Of a stretch of 64,000 nucleotides of DNA, positions 1 to 7,389 are shown piece by piece. Positions within the stretch are counted from its first letter, which is position 1. Each line of letters opens with the position of its first letter. Position numbers and translations under genes: made by a program. The DNA comes from a virus: positions 24,680 to 88,679 of IMG/VR virus record IMGVR_UViG_3300028392_000049. One strand, written 5' to 3'. The notes beneath the pieces are model-generated. The model was not told the origin of the DNA. It was given only the letters and a program-made list of their open reading frames with translations, and made no database searches.

Positions 1-492
1 AATCCAGCCGTCAGCATGACCTGAAATGCCATGAGCAAGGCTAGACACAGGAACTTCCCTGTACTTTAACTTTTCATTTCCACAAGCCTCGCACTGTGTA
101 GGGCTCAAAGCCCAAAACGTATGGCTCTCATCCTTTTGGCACTGCCATAAACCGTACAGGTTACCCATGCCCCAGAACCATGTCTGGTAACGGTCATGAA
201 TACGATGGCCTTCTTCAAACACCAGCATTTGGTCAATGCTTGCTTTGAATTTGCTTGGGGCAGGCTTAGCACCCTGCAGAGTATAGTACTCAGCACGATG
301 GCACCAATCAGATTTAATCATTGCTGATGGATGAATAACGTTAGTGGCTCGGTCACCGTTCATAGGCTGAGCCAATACAAAACGCTCTAGTGAAGTAAGC
401 ACACGAGTTTCGCGCTTACCTGCGTCTACCAATTTCTTAAGCGTTCCAGCGGGGCGGGTTTTCTGGGTTTTCGTGGGGCCTGTGCCAGTCAT
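1..492 (-). CDS. PD-(D/E)XK exonuclease, Cas4/RecB-like (partial, runs off the left edge)
   Basis: The ATG at 492 opens a frame with no stop before the window edge, so only about 164 N-terminal residues are visible. They include a zinc-binding-like pair CEACG and the stretches FEEGHRIHDRYQTW and HGISGHADGW, typical of RecB/Cas4-type nucleases in which an acidic GHxD-like residue precedes the catalytic core. The catalytic half lies outside the window. The start overlaps the preceding zinc-ribbon gene by 56 nt. It heads the same operon as RecA, a resolvase-like nuclease and DNA polymerase, so recombination or end processing is the likely role. Family by motif reading; confirming it needs the remaining sequence. 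Confidence 0.6.
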   Translation of the reverse strand, partial: MTGTGPTKTQKTRPAGTLKKLVDAGKRETRVLTSLERFVLAQPMNGDRATNVIHPSAMIKSDWCHRAEYYTLQGAKPAPSKFKASIDQMLVFEEGHRIHDRYQTWFWGMGNLYGLWQCQKDESHTFWALSPTQCEACGNEKLKYREVPVSSLAHGISGHADGWI

Positions 493-706
493 TTGTTTCT
501 CCCTTTTTATTGTAACTATCTAATGGCTTGCAAGTATGCCAATCTTTATGCGCTACACGCTTATAGCATTTAGGGCATTGAATCATTGGCCTAGGATTGG
601 TAGGCATATCCCCACCAGGTTTCTTTACAGGTACTGTATCACAACTATGTGTTGCTGTGCGCCACCAGACTTTACAGTCGGGACATCTAAAAGGTGAGTA
701 TTCCAT
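437..706 (-). CDS. small zinc-ribbon protein
   Basis: An 89-residue protein with two knuckle pairs, CPDC near residue 8 and CPKC near residue 44, spaced by basic and histidine-containing segments (THSC, WHTC). This resembles a double zinc ribbon and suggests nucleic-acid or protein binding. The ATG is preceded by GAGGAG, a good ribosome binding site. The C-terminus overlaps the exonuclease start and is rich in Pro, Asn and His, so the tail may be constrained by the overlapping frame. No specific function is recognised. Confidence 0.6.
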   Translation of the reverse strand: MEYSPFRCPDCKVWWRTATHSCDTVPVKKPGGDMPTNPRPMIQCPKCYKRVAHKDWHTCKPLDSYNKKGETNDWHRPHENPENPPRWNA

Positions 707-1015
707 TCAATTCTCCTCAAGCCATTGCTCTAACGTTTTACCATTTCGAATAGCTTTACGGACTAAAGCGTTACGCTCTCGTCTGCTAAGCCCTCCCCAA
801 ATTCCGTACTCTTCATCCCTACCATGCGCGTAAAGTAAACAGTCTTTCTTTACTGGACACGGTGGTCGGCCATCTTTGCCTAAGCATACTGCCTTAGACT
901 GATCAGCAATCACAGTATACAAGTTTTTATCACGGGGTGGATACCAGTTATTAGTATCCATACCAATGCACTTGGCATCTGCTCGCCAGTTTTCTACATC
1001 TAGTGGGTCTCGCAC
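707..1015 (-). CDS. whiB: WhiB-like iron-sulfur transcription regulator
   Basis: A protein of about 102 residues with four conserved cysteines and the GIWGG turn followed by a basic segment (SRRERN), the hallmarks of WhiB-family [4Fe-4S] regulators, which are confined to actinobacteria and their phages. The usual CxxC pair is expanded here: the second and third cysteines are separated by eight residues (CLGKDGRPPC) before the normal CPVKKDC. The GTG at 1015 is chosen because AGGAG lies five bases upstream; a GTG six bases earlier has no usable spacing. It overlaps the resolvase-like gene by 16 nt. It probably modulates host or phage promoters through sigma factor contact, by analogy with the family. 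Confidence 0.88.
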   Translation of the reverse strand: MRDPLDVENWRADAKCIGMDTNNWYPPRDKNLYTVIADQSKAVCLGKDGRPPCPVKKDCLLYAHGRDEEYGIWGGLSRRERNALVRKAIRNGKTLEQWLEEN

Positions 1016-1332
1016 GTACACTCCTGGAGCTTTTGGCGAAGCTCCAGAAAATCATTTTCATCTAACATGACATAGTTCTCACCGTTAAGATGAAAACCAA
1101 GGACAGGCATTCGGCCATCAAGGATGGCTTCTTTGACAATTTTTTCTAGAACTGCCGCTTTGACAGTTACTTGTTGTTTACCCGTCCACTTATGTTCCAC
1201 TAGCAAGTCAGCACTTCGGACATCGCCTTTGCGACTCCAAAATGCTCCAGAAGCAGCAACGGTGCTGCCTCCAATAGCCTTGGCTAATCTATTTTCGTGC
1301 TTCTTAGACTGAATTTGGCCTTCAGACCGCAT
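1000..1332 (-). CDS. Holliday-junction-resolvase-like / PD-(D/E)XK nuclease
   Basis: About 110 residues. The arrangement SKKHENRLAKAIGG, then SADLLVEHKW, then a helix-rich end resembles small archaeal-type Hjc/PD-(D/E)XK resolvases (acidic D in ADLLVE, EHK as the ExK element). The ATG at 1332 sits inside the end of recA (11 nt overlap), indicating translational coupling; the upstream in-frame extension has no good start. Its position next to recA and an exonuclease fits a role in branch resolution during recombination-linked replication. The alternative is a packaging-independent repair nuclease of the same fold. Confidence 0.55.
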   Translation of the reverse strand: MRSEGQIQSKKHENRLAKAIGGSTVAASGAFWSRKGDVRSADLLVEHKWTGKQQVTVKAAVLEKIVKEAILDGRMPVLGFHLNGENYVMLDENDFLELRQKLQECTCETH

Positions 1333-2380
1333 CAGACACCTCAGATACAATTCCAGAGTCAGCGCGTACAACCGTACGAACATCTTTCTCTAGTGATTCC
1401 TTGAGGTCTACCTCTTCTCTAATAGATTTTACCACAGCATCGGCACCTTGCCATTTACGGTCACCGTAGCTATAGTAAGCACCTGCTCGCGTAATCAATT
1501 TGTAAATAATCCCGAGCGCAACAATCTCTTTAGCAAAATCGTACTCACCAGCATTACAAGCATCCGCGTTATCAAAATAGAAATCTACATAAGCAACCTG
1601 GGAAGGTGGGGCCGACTTATTCTTAAGCGTACGAATCTTAATTGTCTGTCCTACCTTGTGCTTTTCCTGACCAGTGCCTTCTTCAAGCCATTCATCACGC
1701 TTAACCTCAATGCGGGTAAAGAAAGCGTAGTTCTTAGCCTCTCCACCTGGGGTGGTACGAGGGTCACCATACATAACGCCAATCTTCATTCGGTACTGGT
1801 TGATAAGCAGACCGATGAATGGTCGTTCGTCTTCTACTAAAGATCGGCGAGCAGCGTGACCCATCTTGCGAAAGAACTTACCCGTAAGTAAAGCCCCACG
1901 ACCGACTGTAGCTTCGTCCATGTTTTTCTCGTCTTCAGTGATAGGTACGAGGGCAGGCAGTGAGTCAATGACTACGCAGTCAACGGACTTACTTTCTACA
2001 AGCGCAAGCACGGACTCGTAAGCTTCTTCCATGATGTTAGTAGCAACTACATACACCCGTGAGACATCAACGCCACACATCTCTGCGTACTGTGGTACCC
2101 AAGTCTCAGCGGCTACCCACACTGTGGTGAACTCTGGGTCACGGGCCTGATTAGCGGCAACAGTCTTAAGGGCTACTGCTGTCTTACCGTTTGATGCTTC
2201 TCCTACAATTTCGTGCCACTGGTTAACTGGGAAACCTCCACCCAAAACAACGTCAAGAGCAAGGGAGCCTGTAGTCATGCGAACTATTGATTCATCTTTG
2301 ATGTGTGAACCTAGAACAATCATGTCCGAGCCGAACTTCTTATTTAACTGGGCTACTACTTTAGCGAGATCTGCGTCCAT
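1322..2380 (-). CDS. recA: RecA-like recombinase
   Basis: A 352-residue protein with Walker A GEASNGKT near residue 60, a Walker B-like strand DCVVIDSLPAL near residue 135, and the RecA L2-type region NQYRMKIGVMYGDPRTTPGG near residue 213. It binds ssDNA and drives ATP-dependent strand exchange. The length matches bacterial RecA proteins. It overlaps its neighbours by a few bases on both sides, so it is co-translated with a zinc-ribbon protein and a resolvase-like nuclease. The C-terminal region is acidic, as in cellular RecA. Confidence 0.92.
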   Translation of the reverse strand: MDADLAKVVAQLNKKFGSDMIVLGSHIKDESIVRMTTGSLALDVVLGGGFPVNQWHEIVGEASNGKTAVALKTVAANQARDPEFTTVWVAAETWVPQYAEMCGVDVSRVYVVATNIMEEAYESVLALVESKSVDCVVIDSLPALVPITEDEKNMDEATVGRGALLTGKFFRKMGHAARRSLVEDERPFIGLLINQYRMKIGVMYGDPRTTPGGEAKNYAFFTRIEVKRDEWLEEGTGQEKHKVGQTIKIRTLKNKSAPPSQVAYVDFYFDNADACNAGEYDFAKEIVALGIIYKLITRAGAYYSYGDRKWQGADAVVKSIREEVDLKESLEKDVRTVVRADSGIVSEVSDAV

Positions 2381-2748
2381 TATATGTGACCTATGATTCC
2401 TTGTGGGTTGAAGTTATTGGCTGTAGTGGATTGACGCGCTGGCATGGTGGGGCCGTTGGCGGAGTTGCCTACACCAGACACACCGCTACCTGCCTGAACT
2501 ACTGGGTATCCACAGTCATAGCAACGAGCCTTAGCTTCTGGCGTCACTTGACCATAGTTACCACTACCGCATCCTGGACAGCGAGATGCCACTTGTGCGC
2601 TAGCAGGCAGGCGTGCAGGCTGTCCCTGCGGCATAGGTTGCTGAGGCACAGGATTGTATGGGAGATTGGGCATAGGAGAGGCTGGGGCGGGAGGAGCAGG
2701 AGATGGTACACCTGGCCCTAACTTACCTGCAAACCAATTATTACTCAT
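2380..2748 (-). CDS. proline-rich zinc-ribbon protein
   Basis: A 122-residue protein. The first half is a Pro/Ala/Met/Gln-rich low-complexity tract; near residues 57-80 comes a zinc ribbon, CPGCG ... CYDCG; the tail is Gly/Ser/Asn-rich. The disordered-plus-ribbon arrangement resembles adaptor proteins in actinophage replication operons. The start overlaps the previous stop as ATGA and the stop abuts recA, so all three are coupled. The role is unknown; recruitment of a replication or recombination partner is inference from position. Confidence 0.6.
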   Translation of the reverse strand: MSNNWFAGKLGPGVPSPAPPAPASPMPNLPYNPVPQQPMPQGQPARLPASAQVASRCPGCGSGNYGQVTPEAKARCYDCGYPVVQAGSGVSGVGNSANGPTMPARQSTTANNFNPQGIIGHI

Positions 2749-3200
2749 GCCATCGCCTCCATATGAAATGTTCCTGGGTCAACTACTATACCAAGTTTTA
2801 AAGCAGCCGAGAATGCTGGAACAAGAACTGATACTGCAATACTAGTGTATAGGTCAGACATTACTTCTCGTTCTTCATCTTTATCTAAACCACTGCTCTC
2901 AACTCCAAGAGCACTTAAGAAATCTGTGAACGTCTCAGTCAAAGTTTGACCTGCAATATCAGACATTAAGGCTAAGAAATCTACGTATGGGTCAAGGGCG
3001 CTTAATCGTTCTTGACTTTCTCTAAGCTCCATCTCTTCGCCCTCTTCACTAATCGGTAAAAAGCCCAGAGACTGTGCATGCTTATTAGGGTTAGGTACGG
3101 CACTATCATAAAGATACCAACGAAGCAAAGTGCTAGTAGGTACATCAGTCGTTTCCAAAACATATTCTGGGTCATCCTTTTTCCAAAACATCCAACTCAT
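2745..3200 (-). CDS. hypothetical protein between DNA polymerase and recA
   Basis: A 151-residue protein, not recognised. It begins with a MSWMFWKKDDP segment, and a similar MFWKKPQ start appears in the unrelated short gene at 48774-49010. It has an acidic central helix-rich part and a more hydrophobic C-terminus (around residues 115-140) that may be buried or weakly membrane-associated. The ATG overlaps the polymerase stop as ATGA, so it is translationally coupled to the polymerase. Confidence 0.6.
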   Translation of the reverse strand: MSWMFWKKDDPEYVLETTDVPTSTLLRWYLYDSAVPNPNKHAQSLGFLPISEEGEEMELRESQERLSALDPYVDFLALMSDIAGQTLTETFTDFLSALGVESSGLDKDEEREVMSDLYTSIAVSVLVPAFSAALKLGIVVDPGTFHMEAMA

Positions 3201-5170
3201 TTAGCTTCACCCCATCGGTTTACTGTAGTAATATCTGCAATCAAAGGTACATCTAAAAGTTGGATGCCCTCCATAGCCTCTTTAATAGCTTCCATGGTCT
3301 CTTCAACTTTCCCTTCAGGAGTTAATGTCACAAGTTCATCGTGAACAGTTAGTAGTATACGCGCTTCTTTTGGAATCATAGCATCTGCGCGAATCATTGC
3401 CAACTTGATAATGTCAGCGGCTGAACCTTGAATACGGGTGTTAAATGCCTGACGTTCTGCACTAGACCTAAAGCTTTGATCTTTAGAGTTCAAGTCAGGC
3501 AAGAACCGCTTCCGTCCCAGAATAGTAGTAACATGTGGAACTGCCTGCTTACGAGCCAACGCCAACAACTTTATTCTATACGAAGATACGGACGAGAACT
3601 GTGAGCCAAAACTGTCTAGCAAGTCACGAGCCTCGGAGACCGTACAACCAATCTGGCTAGCAATCTTAGCTGGCCCTACCCCGTACGCCATAGCAAGTAC
3701 AAGCACCTTACCAGCCTTACGGTCTACTCCCATAGTGTTGCCTACAGTTGTGTAGATGTCTCCACCGTCAAGATAGTTCTTCATCATGATGGGGTCTTTA
3801 GCCATAGATGCGATGACGCGAGGTTCAATCTGAGAGTAGTCTGCAACAACCAACTTGTAACCATCGGGCGCGTAGAAGAGGTTTCGGATAGCCTTACCAT
3901 GCGGCGTGTGAGGGGCGGGGACATTTTGAAGGTTAGGGTTGCGACTGCTGAAACGCCCAGTCTCAGCACCATGTTGCACAAAGTCACAATGAATCCGTCC
4001 GTTGATAAGAAGGCTTTCTTTTTGCTCACGCTTTTCTTTACCACCAGTAGTCCTGACAACTTCGCCTCCAAGGTATGGTACTACGTAAGTAGTACTCAGT
4101 TTATTAAGGTCAGAGTATTTAAGTAGAGCCTCTACCAATGGGTCTTTATCTCGGTATAGTTCCAAAGCCTCGGCAGATACAGAGTAATCAGAGAACTGCA
4201 AGTCATCAGAGTCTTTCTTCTGCCCAGCAGTGGTAAGGATCTTTGGCTTAAGCCCACGACCACCTTGGTCCTTGCCTGAGTACAATAAAAACTGCTTCTC
4301 CTGGTTGGAGTTAATGTTAAAGACACGACCAGCAATACGGAAGATGTCTGAACGAGCAACCTCAATATCTTCACGAAGTTGAGCATCAAGAGCGGTTAGC
4401 GCCTCTACGTCAATGGGCGCACCTGTTAGCTTTATTGTGCACAACACAGCAAGGACGTCCATCTCTAAGTCCATTACCTGGTTGAAGCCACCATCTTCAA
4501 TCTTTTTTCTAAGAGCTTTCCATAGCAGGAATGTGTACTTAGCATCAAGGTAAGCATACTTAGCCACCTCATCAAATGAGTAAACTTCTACTTCCTTGCC
4601 TACGCCTTTGACCATCTCGTATCCAAACTCACGCTTAAGGCAATCTCCCAAGCCACAACGGTTCTTGTTTCTGTTGTCACTTAGGAATGAAGCAATCATG
4701 GTATCAAAGTATGGGCCTACAGGAACCTGCCCACCGTAGTACTTAGCAACAGATGTCAAGTCAAAGATAAGGTTATGACCAACAGTCAGTACGTCCTTGC
4801 TAAACATAAGAGGACGAATTGTCTCAAATACTTCTGCAGGGTATAGCTGTTTAGGTGGTGCGCCAAAAGTTTTAGTAGCTTTTTTCTTATCGCGTGAGTA
4901 ATCACTGGGGCGAGCAGTAAGCCCAGCCTCTACGCGCTTTTCGCCTTGACCAGTTAGCGGGAATCGCTCTTCAATAAAAGCACCATTAGGATGACCCATA
5001 GGGATAACATCACAACGGCCGTGCGTTGCGAAAGTAATCCATAAAACTTCATTAATAGGCGTAAGCCCACGGTTATCTCCTACAGTTTCTACGTCAAATG
5101 CAAAAGCATCTTGCGTTAAATAAAATTCAACCATCTCATTTAACTGAGACATGCTTGTAATAATGTTCAT
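3197..5170 (-). CDS. polA: DNA polymerase I (family A) with 3'-5' exonuclease domain
   Basis: A 657-residue replicative-type polymerase. The N-terminal half is a DnaQ-like proofreading exonuclease (DVETVGDN near residue 28; DTMIASFLSDN and YLDAKYTFLLW further on). The C-terminal half has family A motifs: motif A DYSQIEPRV, motif B RKAGKVLVLAMAYG and motif C TVHDELV. There is no 5'-3' exonuclease domain, which is usual for phage enzymes. The ATG at 5170 is preferred because AGGGAG lies just upstream; an in-frame TTG at 5203 falls inside a hairpin arm and has no ribosome site. It synthesises phage DNA with the primase and DnaB-like helicase encoded near 12-14 kb. Confidence 0.93.
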   Translation of the reverse strand: MNIITSMSQLNEMVEFYLTQDAFAFDVETVGDNRGLTPINEVLWITFATHGRCDVIPMGHPNGAFIEERFPLTGQGEKRVEAGLTARPSDYSRDKKKATKTFGAPPKQLYPAEVFETIRPLMFSKDVLTVGHNLIFDLTSVAKYYGGQVPVGPYFDTMIASFLSDNRNKNRCGLGDCLKREFGYEMVKGVGKEVEVYSFDEVAKYAYLDAKYTFLLWKALRKKIEDGGFNQVMDLEMDVLAVLCTIKLTGAPIDVEALTALDAQLREDIEVARSDIFRIAGRVFNINSNQEKQFLLYSGKDQGGRGLKPKILTTAGQKKDSDDLQFSDYSVSAEALELYRDKDPLVEALLKYSDLNKLSTTYVVPYLGGEVVRTTGGKEKREQKESLLINGRIHCDFVQHGAETGRFSSRNPNLQNVPAPHTPHGKAIRNLFYAPDGYKLVVADYSQIEPRVIASMAKDPIMMKNYLDGGDIYTTVGNTMGVDRKAGKVLVLAMAYGVGPAKIASQIGCTVSEARDLLDSFGSQFSSVSSYRIKLLALARKQAVPHVTTILGRKRFLPDLNSKDQSFRSSAERQAFNTRIQGSAADIIKLAMIRADAMIPKEARILLTVHDELVTLTPEGKVEETMEAIKEAMEGIQLLDVPLIADITTVNRWGEAK

Positions 5171-5173
5171 TGC

Positions 5174-5220
5174 TGGCTCCCTAAAGCCACTAGCCACAGG
5201 CAAAGGGGGACCTGTGGCTA
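5174..5220 (-). promoter_or_regulatory. tandem hairpins in the leader of the polymerase gene
   Basis: Positions 5191-5200 and 5211-5220 form a perfect 10-bp inverted repeat (TAGCCACAGG / CCTGTGGCTA) with a 10-nt loop, and 5174-5187 forms a second small hairpin (GGCT/AGCC) that contains part of the AGGGAG ribosome site. There is no U-tract, so this is not a standard terminator; partial termination, RNA processing or control of polymerase translation are all possible. Confidence 0.45.
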
Positions 5221-5238
5221 GTGGCAGCCTATGTGTTG

Positions 5239-5919
5239 TTAGAGAAGATCGTTTGCAATCTCGGTCAGTTGAGCATGTGTATGCTCATGAATATCTGTAC
5301 GAGTGTATGGAACCATGGTCTCAAGAAGAGATTCAACTTCGGAGATATGCATACCGTAGTCCTCTTCAAGGTCGCGTGCCTTAAGTGGCATTAGGTTGTA
5401 GACCGTGGTCTGCTTAACTCCACTACGGCTCAGTGACCAGAAGTACTTGTTGAGCGGTCCCTGAGGCGAAGCGTTTGCTGAAGCAAGCGCACGGAACAAA
5501 CGAGGTGTGGCTGTGAGGATCTGGCGCTTAGGGCCACCCTCTGCGCTGAAGTTCACAATAGTGAACGAGCGCTTATCTTCAGCCTTGTGACCAAGAAGCG
5601 TGCAAAGAGGGCAGTCCTTGCTGTTCTTTGGGTCTAGGCAAACGTATGAACGCTTGCCTTCAGTCTTCTGGGTTAGGAAATGCATCTTGTAAGCTGCAAA
5701 TGGTCCGTCGCCCAGAAACTTGATAAGTTGTGGTGCTTCGCTCTGTCGGAATTCAGTTGGAAACTCCGAAGTTGGTGCAGTTAGCTTTTCAGCGTCTTCC
5801 CAGCCTGAGCCAATAGCGTTGGTGCTTGATGTTGTCTGCTCGGGACGAGCATCCAAATCAAAATCCTCACCGAATGAGGTTGCGGATGTGTACTTTTCTT
5901 CTGTTGGTTTGACGCTCAC
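5239..5919 (-). CDS. ssDNA-binding-like protein (gp32-type zinc motif)
   Basis: A protein of about 226 residues from a GTG at 5919. An upstream in-frame ATG at 6012 would overlap the preceding gene by 56 nt and lacks a clear ribosome site, whereas AAAGGA stands seven bases before the GTG. The N-terminus is Thr/Ser-rich and flexible. The centre has FLGDGPFAAYKMHFL and a zinc-like cluster CLDPKNSKDCPLC with a following GHK, reminiscent of the CPxC element in T4 gp32-type ssDNA-binding proteins. The C-terminus is acidic. Its place directly upstream of DNA polymerase supports an SSB role, but there is no diagnostic motif beyond that. Confidence 0.5.
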   Translation of the reverse strand: MSVKPTEEKYTSATSFGEDFDLDARPEQTTSSTNAIGSGWEDAEKLTAPTSEFPTEFRQSEAPQLIKFLGDGPFAAYKMHFLTQKTEGKRSYVCLDPKNSKDCPLCTLLGHKAEDKRSFTIVNFSAEGGPKRQILTATPRLFRALASANASPQGPLNKYFWSLSRSGVKQTTVYNLMPLKARDLEEDYGMHISEVESLLETMVPYTRTDIHEHTHAQLTEIANDLL

Positions 5920-5956
5920 GTCATTATCCTTTGTTCGATTAATGTGTTTAGTGTTA

Positions 5957-6418
5957 TCAGTTGTTTTCAATGCGTAAGTTTCCCCACGCGGTAGAAAGTT
6001 CTTGTGGAACATTCTTATAGCTAGACCACTCTATCCTAACGGAGTCAAGTAACCCATGTGCTGCAAATATTTCTACAGCGGTGGTAATCATATCACGAGT
6101 ATATAACCACCTGCCTTTTCTGGTGTCACCGTTTTTATCTATGACATCAGGAAGTCTATACGTTGACACTGGCATATAACCATTTGCAATCCATGTGCGG
6201 ACTGTAATGATCGGTCTACCAAGTGCTTCAGCTAGTGCTCCCAATGTAAAGAACTCAACGTCCTTACCATTCAAAGGCTTAATGTAAGGCCGAGAGTCCC
6301 AAGACTTTTCTTGAATGTCTTTGGCACGCTCTACCTTAACATACTCTTTGCGTTTTCGTTTACTACCTGGGTAGTATACATCAACCGCAGAGAACATTTC
6401 GTCAATGAGGTCATCCAT
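5957..6418 (-). CDS. MerR/excisionase-type helix-turn-helix protein
   Basis: A 153-residue protein with a winged helix-turn-helix of MerR/Xis type in the middle (FTLGALAEALGRPIITVRTW near residues 58-77, then a YRLPD wing and GRWLYTRD). The N-terminus is basic and may contact DNA. The ATG lies two bases after the preceding stop. It sits at the start of the ssDNA-binding/polymerase operon and could be a replication accessory or a regulator; nothing favours integration since no integrase is visible. Confidence 0.6.
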   Translation of the reverse strand: MDDLIDEMFSAVDVYYPGSKRKRKEYVKVERAKDIQEKSWDSRPYIKPLNGKDVEFFTLGALAEALGRPIITVRTWIANGYMPVSTYRLPDVIDKNGDTRKGRWLYTRDMITTAVEIFAAHGLLDSVRIEWSSYKNVPQELSTAWGNLRIENN

Positions 6419-6420
6419 GC

Positions 6421-6828
6421 TTAACTCTTCGACATCACTAACGCCCAGGTTATCTTAGCAGGAAACATCTTGTCAATGTCTTCCTCGGTGATAAGATTTT
6501 CCCAGTAGGCAGACATGATTTCATCTTCGTTAAGCACGGGTACCATTTCAATGCACCGTTCGTGCAGACCTTTGGCTTTGAGGATTTCTTCAGCAACTTC
6601 AATATCAAGAGACTTAGATACTTTACGCTGCTGCATGACTTCGCGTACGCCGCTAACTTCATCGTTAAGTTCTACTACAAGGTGACCCTTGTCGCTCTCT
6701 ACGCCAAGATCAGCAACACCCTCACGGATGTTCTTTTTAATCTCGGACTGGATTGCAGTAAGATCGCTAATACGCTCACTAAGTACTGCATTCTGCCTAA
6801 CGTAATCAAGGATTTCTGGCAAGTCCAC
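6421..6828 (-). CDS. hypothetical protein with N-terminal coiled coil
   Basis: A 135-residue protein from a GTG preceded by AAAAGGAG at seven-base spacing. The first 45 residues are helical and heptad-like (LSERISDLTAIQSEIKKNI), followed by a mixed alpha/beta part with MVPVLNEDEIMSAYW. It is not recognised. It is the first gene of the replication operon after the small ribbon-helix-helix gene and lies directly upstream of the MerR-type protein. Confidence 0.55.
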   Translation of the reverse strand: MDLPEILDYVRQNAVLSERISDLTAIQSEIKKNIREGVADLGVESDKGHLVVELNDEVSGVREVMQQRKVSKSLDIEVAEEILKAKGLHERCIEMVPVLNEDEIMSAYWENLITEEDIDKMFPAKITWALVMSKS

Positions 6829-6868
6829 GCGGTTACTCCTTTTATGCTAGATGTTACTTTACCACAAA

Positions 6869-7027
6869 TTATTGAGAAGCTCGTGCATTTTTTAAGTATT
6901 GTAAAAGGGCATCAATAATGATGCTAGTGACGGTGACTCCGTCAATACGGGCCTGTTCTTGAACGGCCTGCCACAATTCGTCATCTACCCGTAGGGTGCG
7001 AGTTGGGGTCTTAGGTGCATTAGGCAT
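6869..7027 (-). CDS. small ribbon-helix-helix (CopG/Arc-type) DNA-binding protein
   Basis: A 52-residue protein. The pattern TRTLRVDDELWQAVQEQAR followed by DGVTVTSIIIDAL is the classical ribbon-helix-helix: a short beta strand (TLRVDDE), helix A, the V-T-x-T/S turn and helix B. Such proteins dimerise and bind operator repeats, so this is a candidate repressor for the adjacent operon or the tRNA cluster. It starts at ATG 7027, 42 nt from the end of the tRNA cluster. Confidence 0.72.
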   Translation of the reverse strand: MPNAPKTPTRTLRVDDELWQAVQEQARIDGVTVTSIIIDALLQYLKNARASQ

Positions 7028-7069
7028 ACTTATATTATACCTGCCCGTACTGACAAATATAGGGTAAAG

Positions 7070-7141
7070 CTCCCGCTAGTGGATTCGAACCAATAACCCC
7101 AGAGTTAACAGCTCTGTGCTCTGCCGTTGAGCTAAGCGGGA
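7070..7141 (-). tRNA. tRNA-Asn (GTT)
   Basis: A complete cloverleaf on the minus strand: acceptor TCCCGCT/AGCGGGA, D arm, anticodon stem CAGAG/CTCTG with loop CTGTTAA (anticodon GTT), and T arm with GGTTCGAATC. The 3' CCA is not encoded. It is the last member of a four-RNA cluster transcribed toward lower coordinates and lies 5 nt after the tmRNA-like RNA. Confidence 0.92.
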
Positions 7142-7146
7142 TTGAG

Positions 7147-7224
7147 TGGAGTAGCAGAGAATCGAACTCTGGTCCTAGTAATTTCCGCGTGCGGTTTTAA
7201 TACTAGTCGAAACCTTCCTACCCC
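7147..7224 (-). ncRNA. tagless mini-tmRNA (tRNA-like domain of ssrA without pseudoknots or tag frame)
   Basis: A 78-nt element read on the minus strand. The 5' end GGGGTAG + GAAGGTTTCGAC and the 3' part GGAC + CAGAG-TTCGATT-CTCTG + CTACTCC + A match the tRNA-like domain of tmRNA base for base in layout (the GGxTTCGAC D-arm analogue and the GGAC joint are tmRNA hallmarks). The acceptor keeps the G3-U70 wobble and A73 that direct alanylation. No anticodon arm exists. In place of pseudoknots and the tag frame there is one stem, CTAGTA/TACTAG, closing a 20-nt loop with a CCG/CGG mini-hairpin. It lies one base from tRNA-Tyr and five from tRNA-Asn, so it is probably processed from the same transcript. 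It could be a decayed tmRNA, or a decoy for alanyl-tRNA synthetase or SmpB. CCA is not encoded. Confidence 0.7.
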
Positions 7225-7225
7225 G

Positions 7226-7304
7226 TGCTGGACCTTGGAATCGAACCAAGCGTGCTTTCGCGACAGATTTACAGTCCGTTGCCCCACCTTGGGGCCTGCA
7301 CAGC
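7226..7304 (-). tRNA. tRNA-Tyr (GTA), class II
   Basis: The anticodon stem ACGGA/TCTGT carries loop CTGTAAA, anticodon GTA. The D stem is CCCC/GGGG, there is a variable arm around GCGAAAGC, and the T arm is CTTGG-TTCGATT-CCAAG. The acceptor pairs GCTGTGC with GTCCAGC, with one mismatch and one G-U pair, so the acceptor stem is slightly weak. Discriminator A, no encoded CCA. It is separated from the tmRNA-like RNA by a single base. Confidence 0.85.
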
Positions 7305-7309
7305 TTACG

Positions 7310-7382
7310 AGCCTCAAGCAGGAATCGAACCCGCGACATCAATATTACAAGTATTGCACTCTGCCAACTGAGTTATTGAGGC
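7310..7382 (-). tRNA. tRNA-Thr (TGT)
   Basis: Acceptor GCCTCAA/TTGAGGC, D arm with AGTTGGCAGAGT, anticodon stem CAATA/TATTG with loop CTTGTAA (anticodon TGT), T arm GCGGG-TTCGATT-CCTGC. First RNA of the cluster in the direction of transcription, seven bases after the HNH gene. Confidence 0.92.
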
Positions 7383-7389
7383 ACAGCTT

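Noticed and set aside
5171-5203. TTG at 5203 as start of DNA polymerase
   Set aside because: It lies inside a hairpin arm and has no ribosome site; the ATG at 5170 has AGGGAG upstream.
5239-6012. ATG at 6012 as start of the ssDNA-binding-like gene
   Set aside because: It would overlap the MerR-type gene by 56 nt and lacks a ribosome site; the GTG at 5919 has AAAGGA at seven-base spacing.
5957-6418. Integrase/excisionase system implied by the MerR/Xis-type protein
   Set aside because: No integrase, attachment site or repressor was seen in the window, so the protein is better read as a replication or regulatory DNA-binding protein.
7147-7224. Interpretation as an ordinary tRNA with a normal anticodon arm
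   Set aside because: No 5-bp stem with a 7-nt loop exists in the middle part; instead the tmRNA-type GGxTTCGAC and GGAC joints are present.
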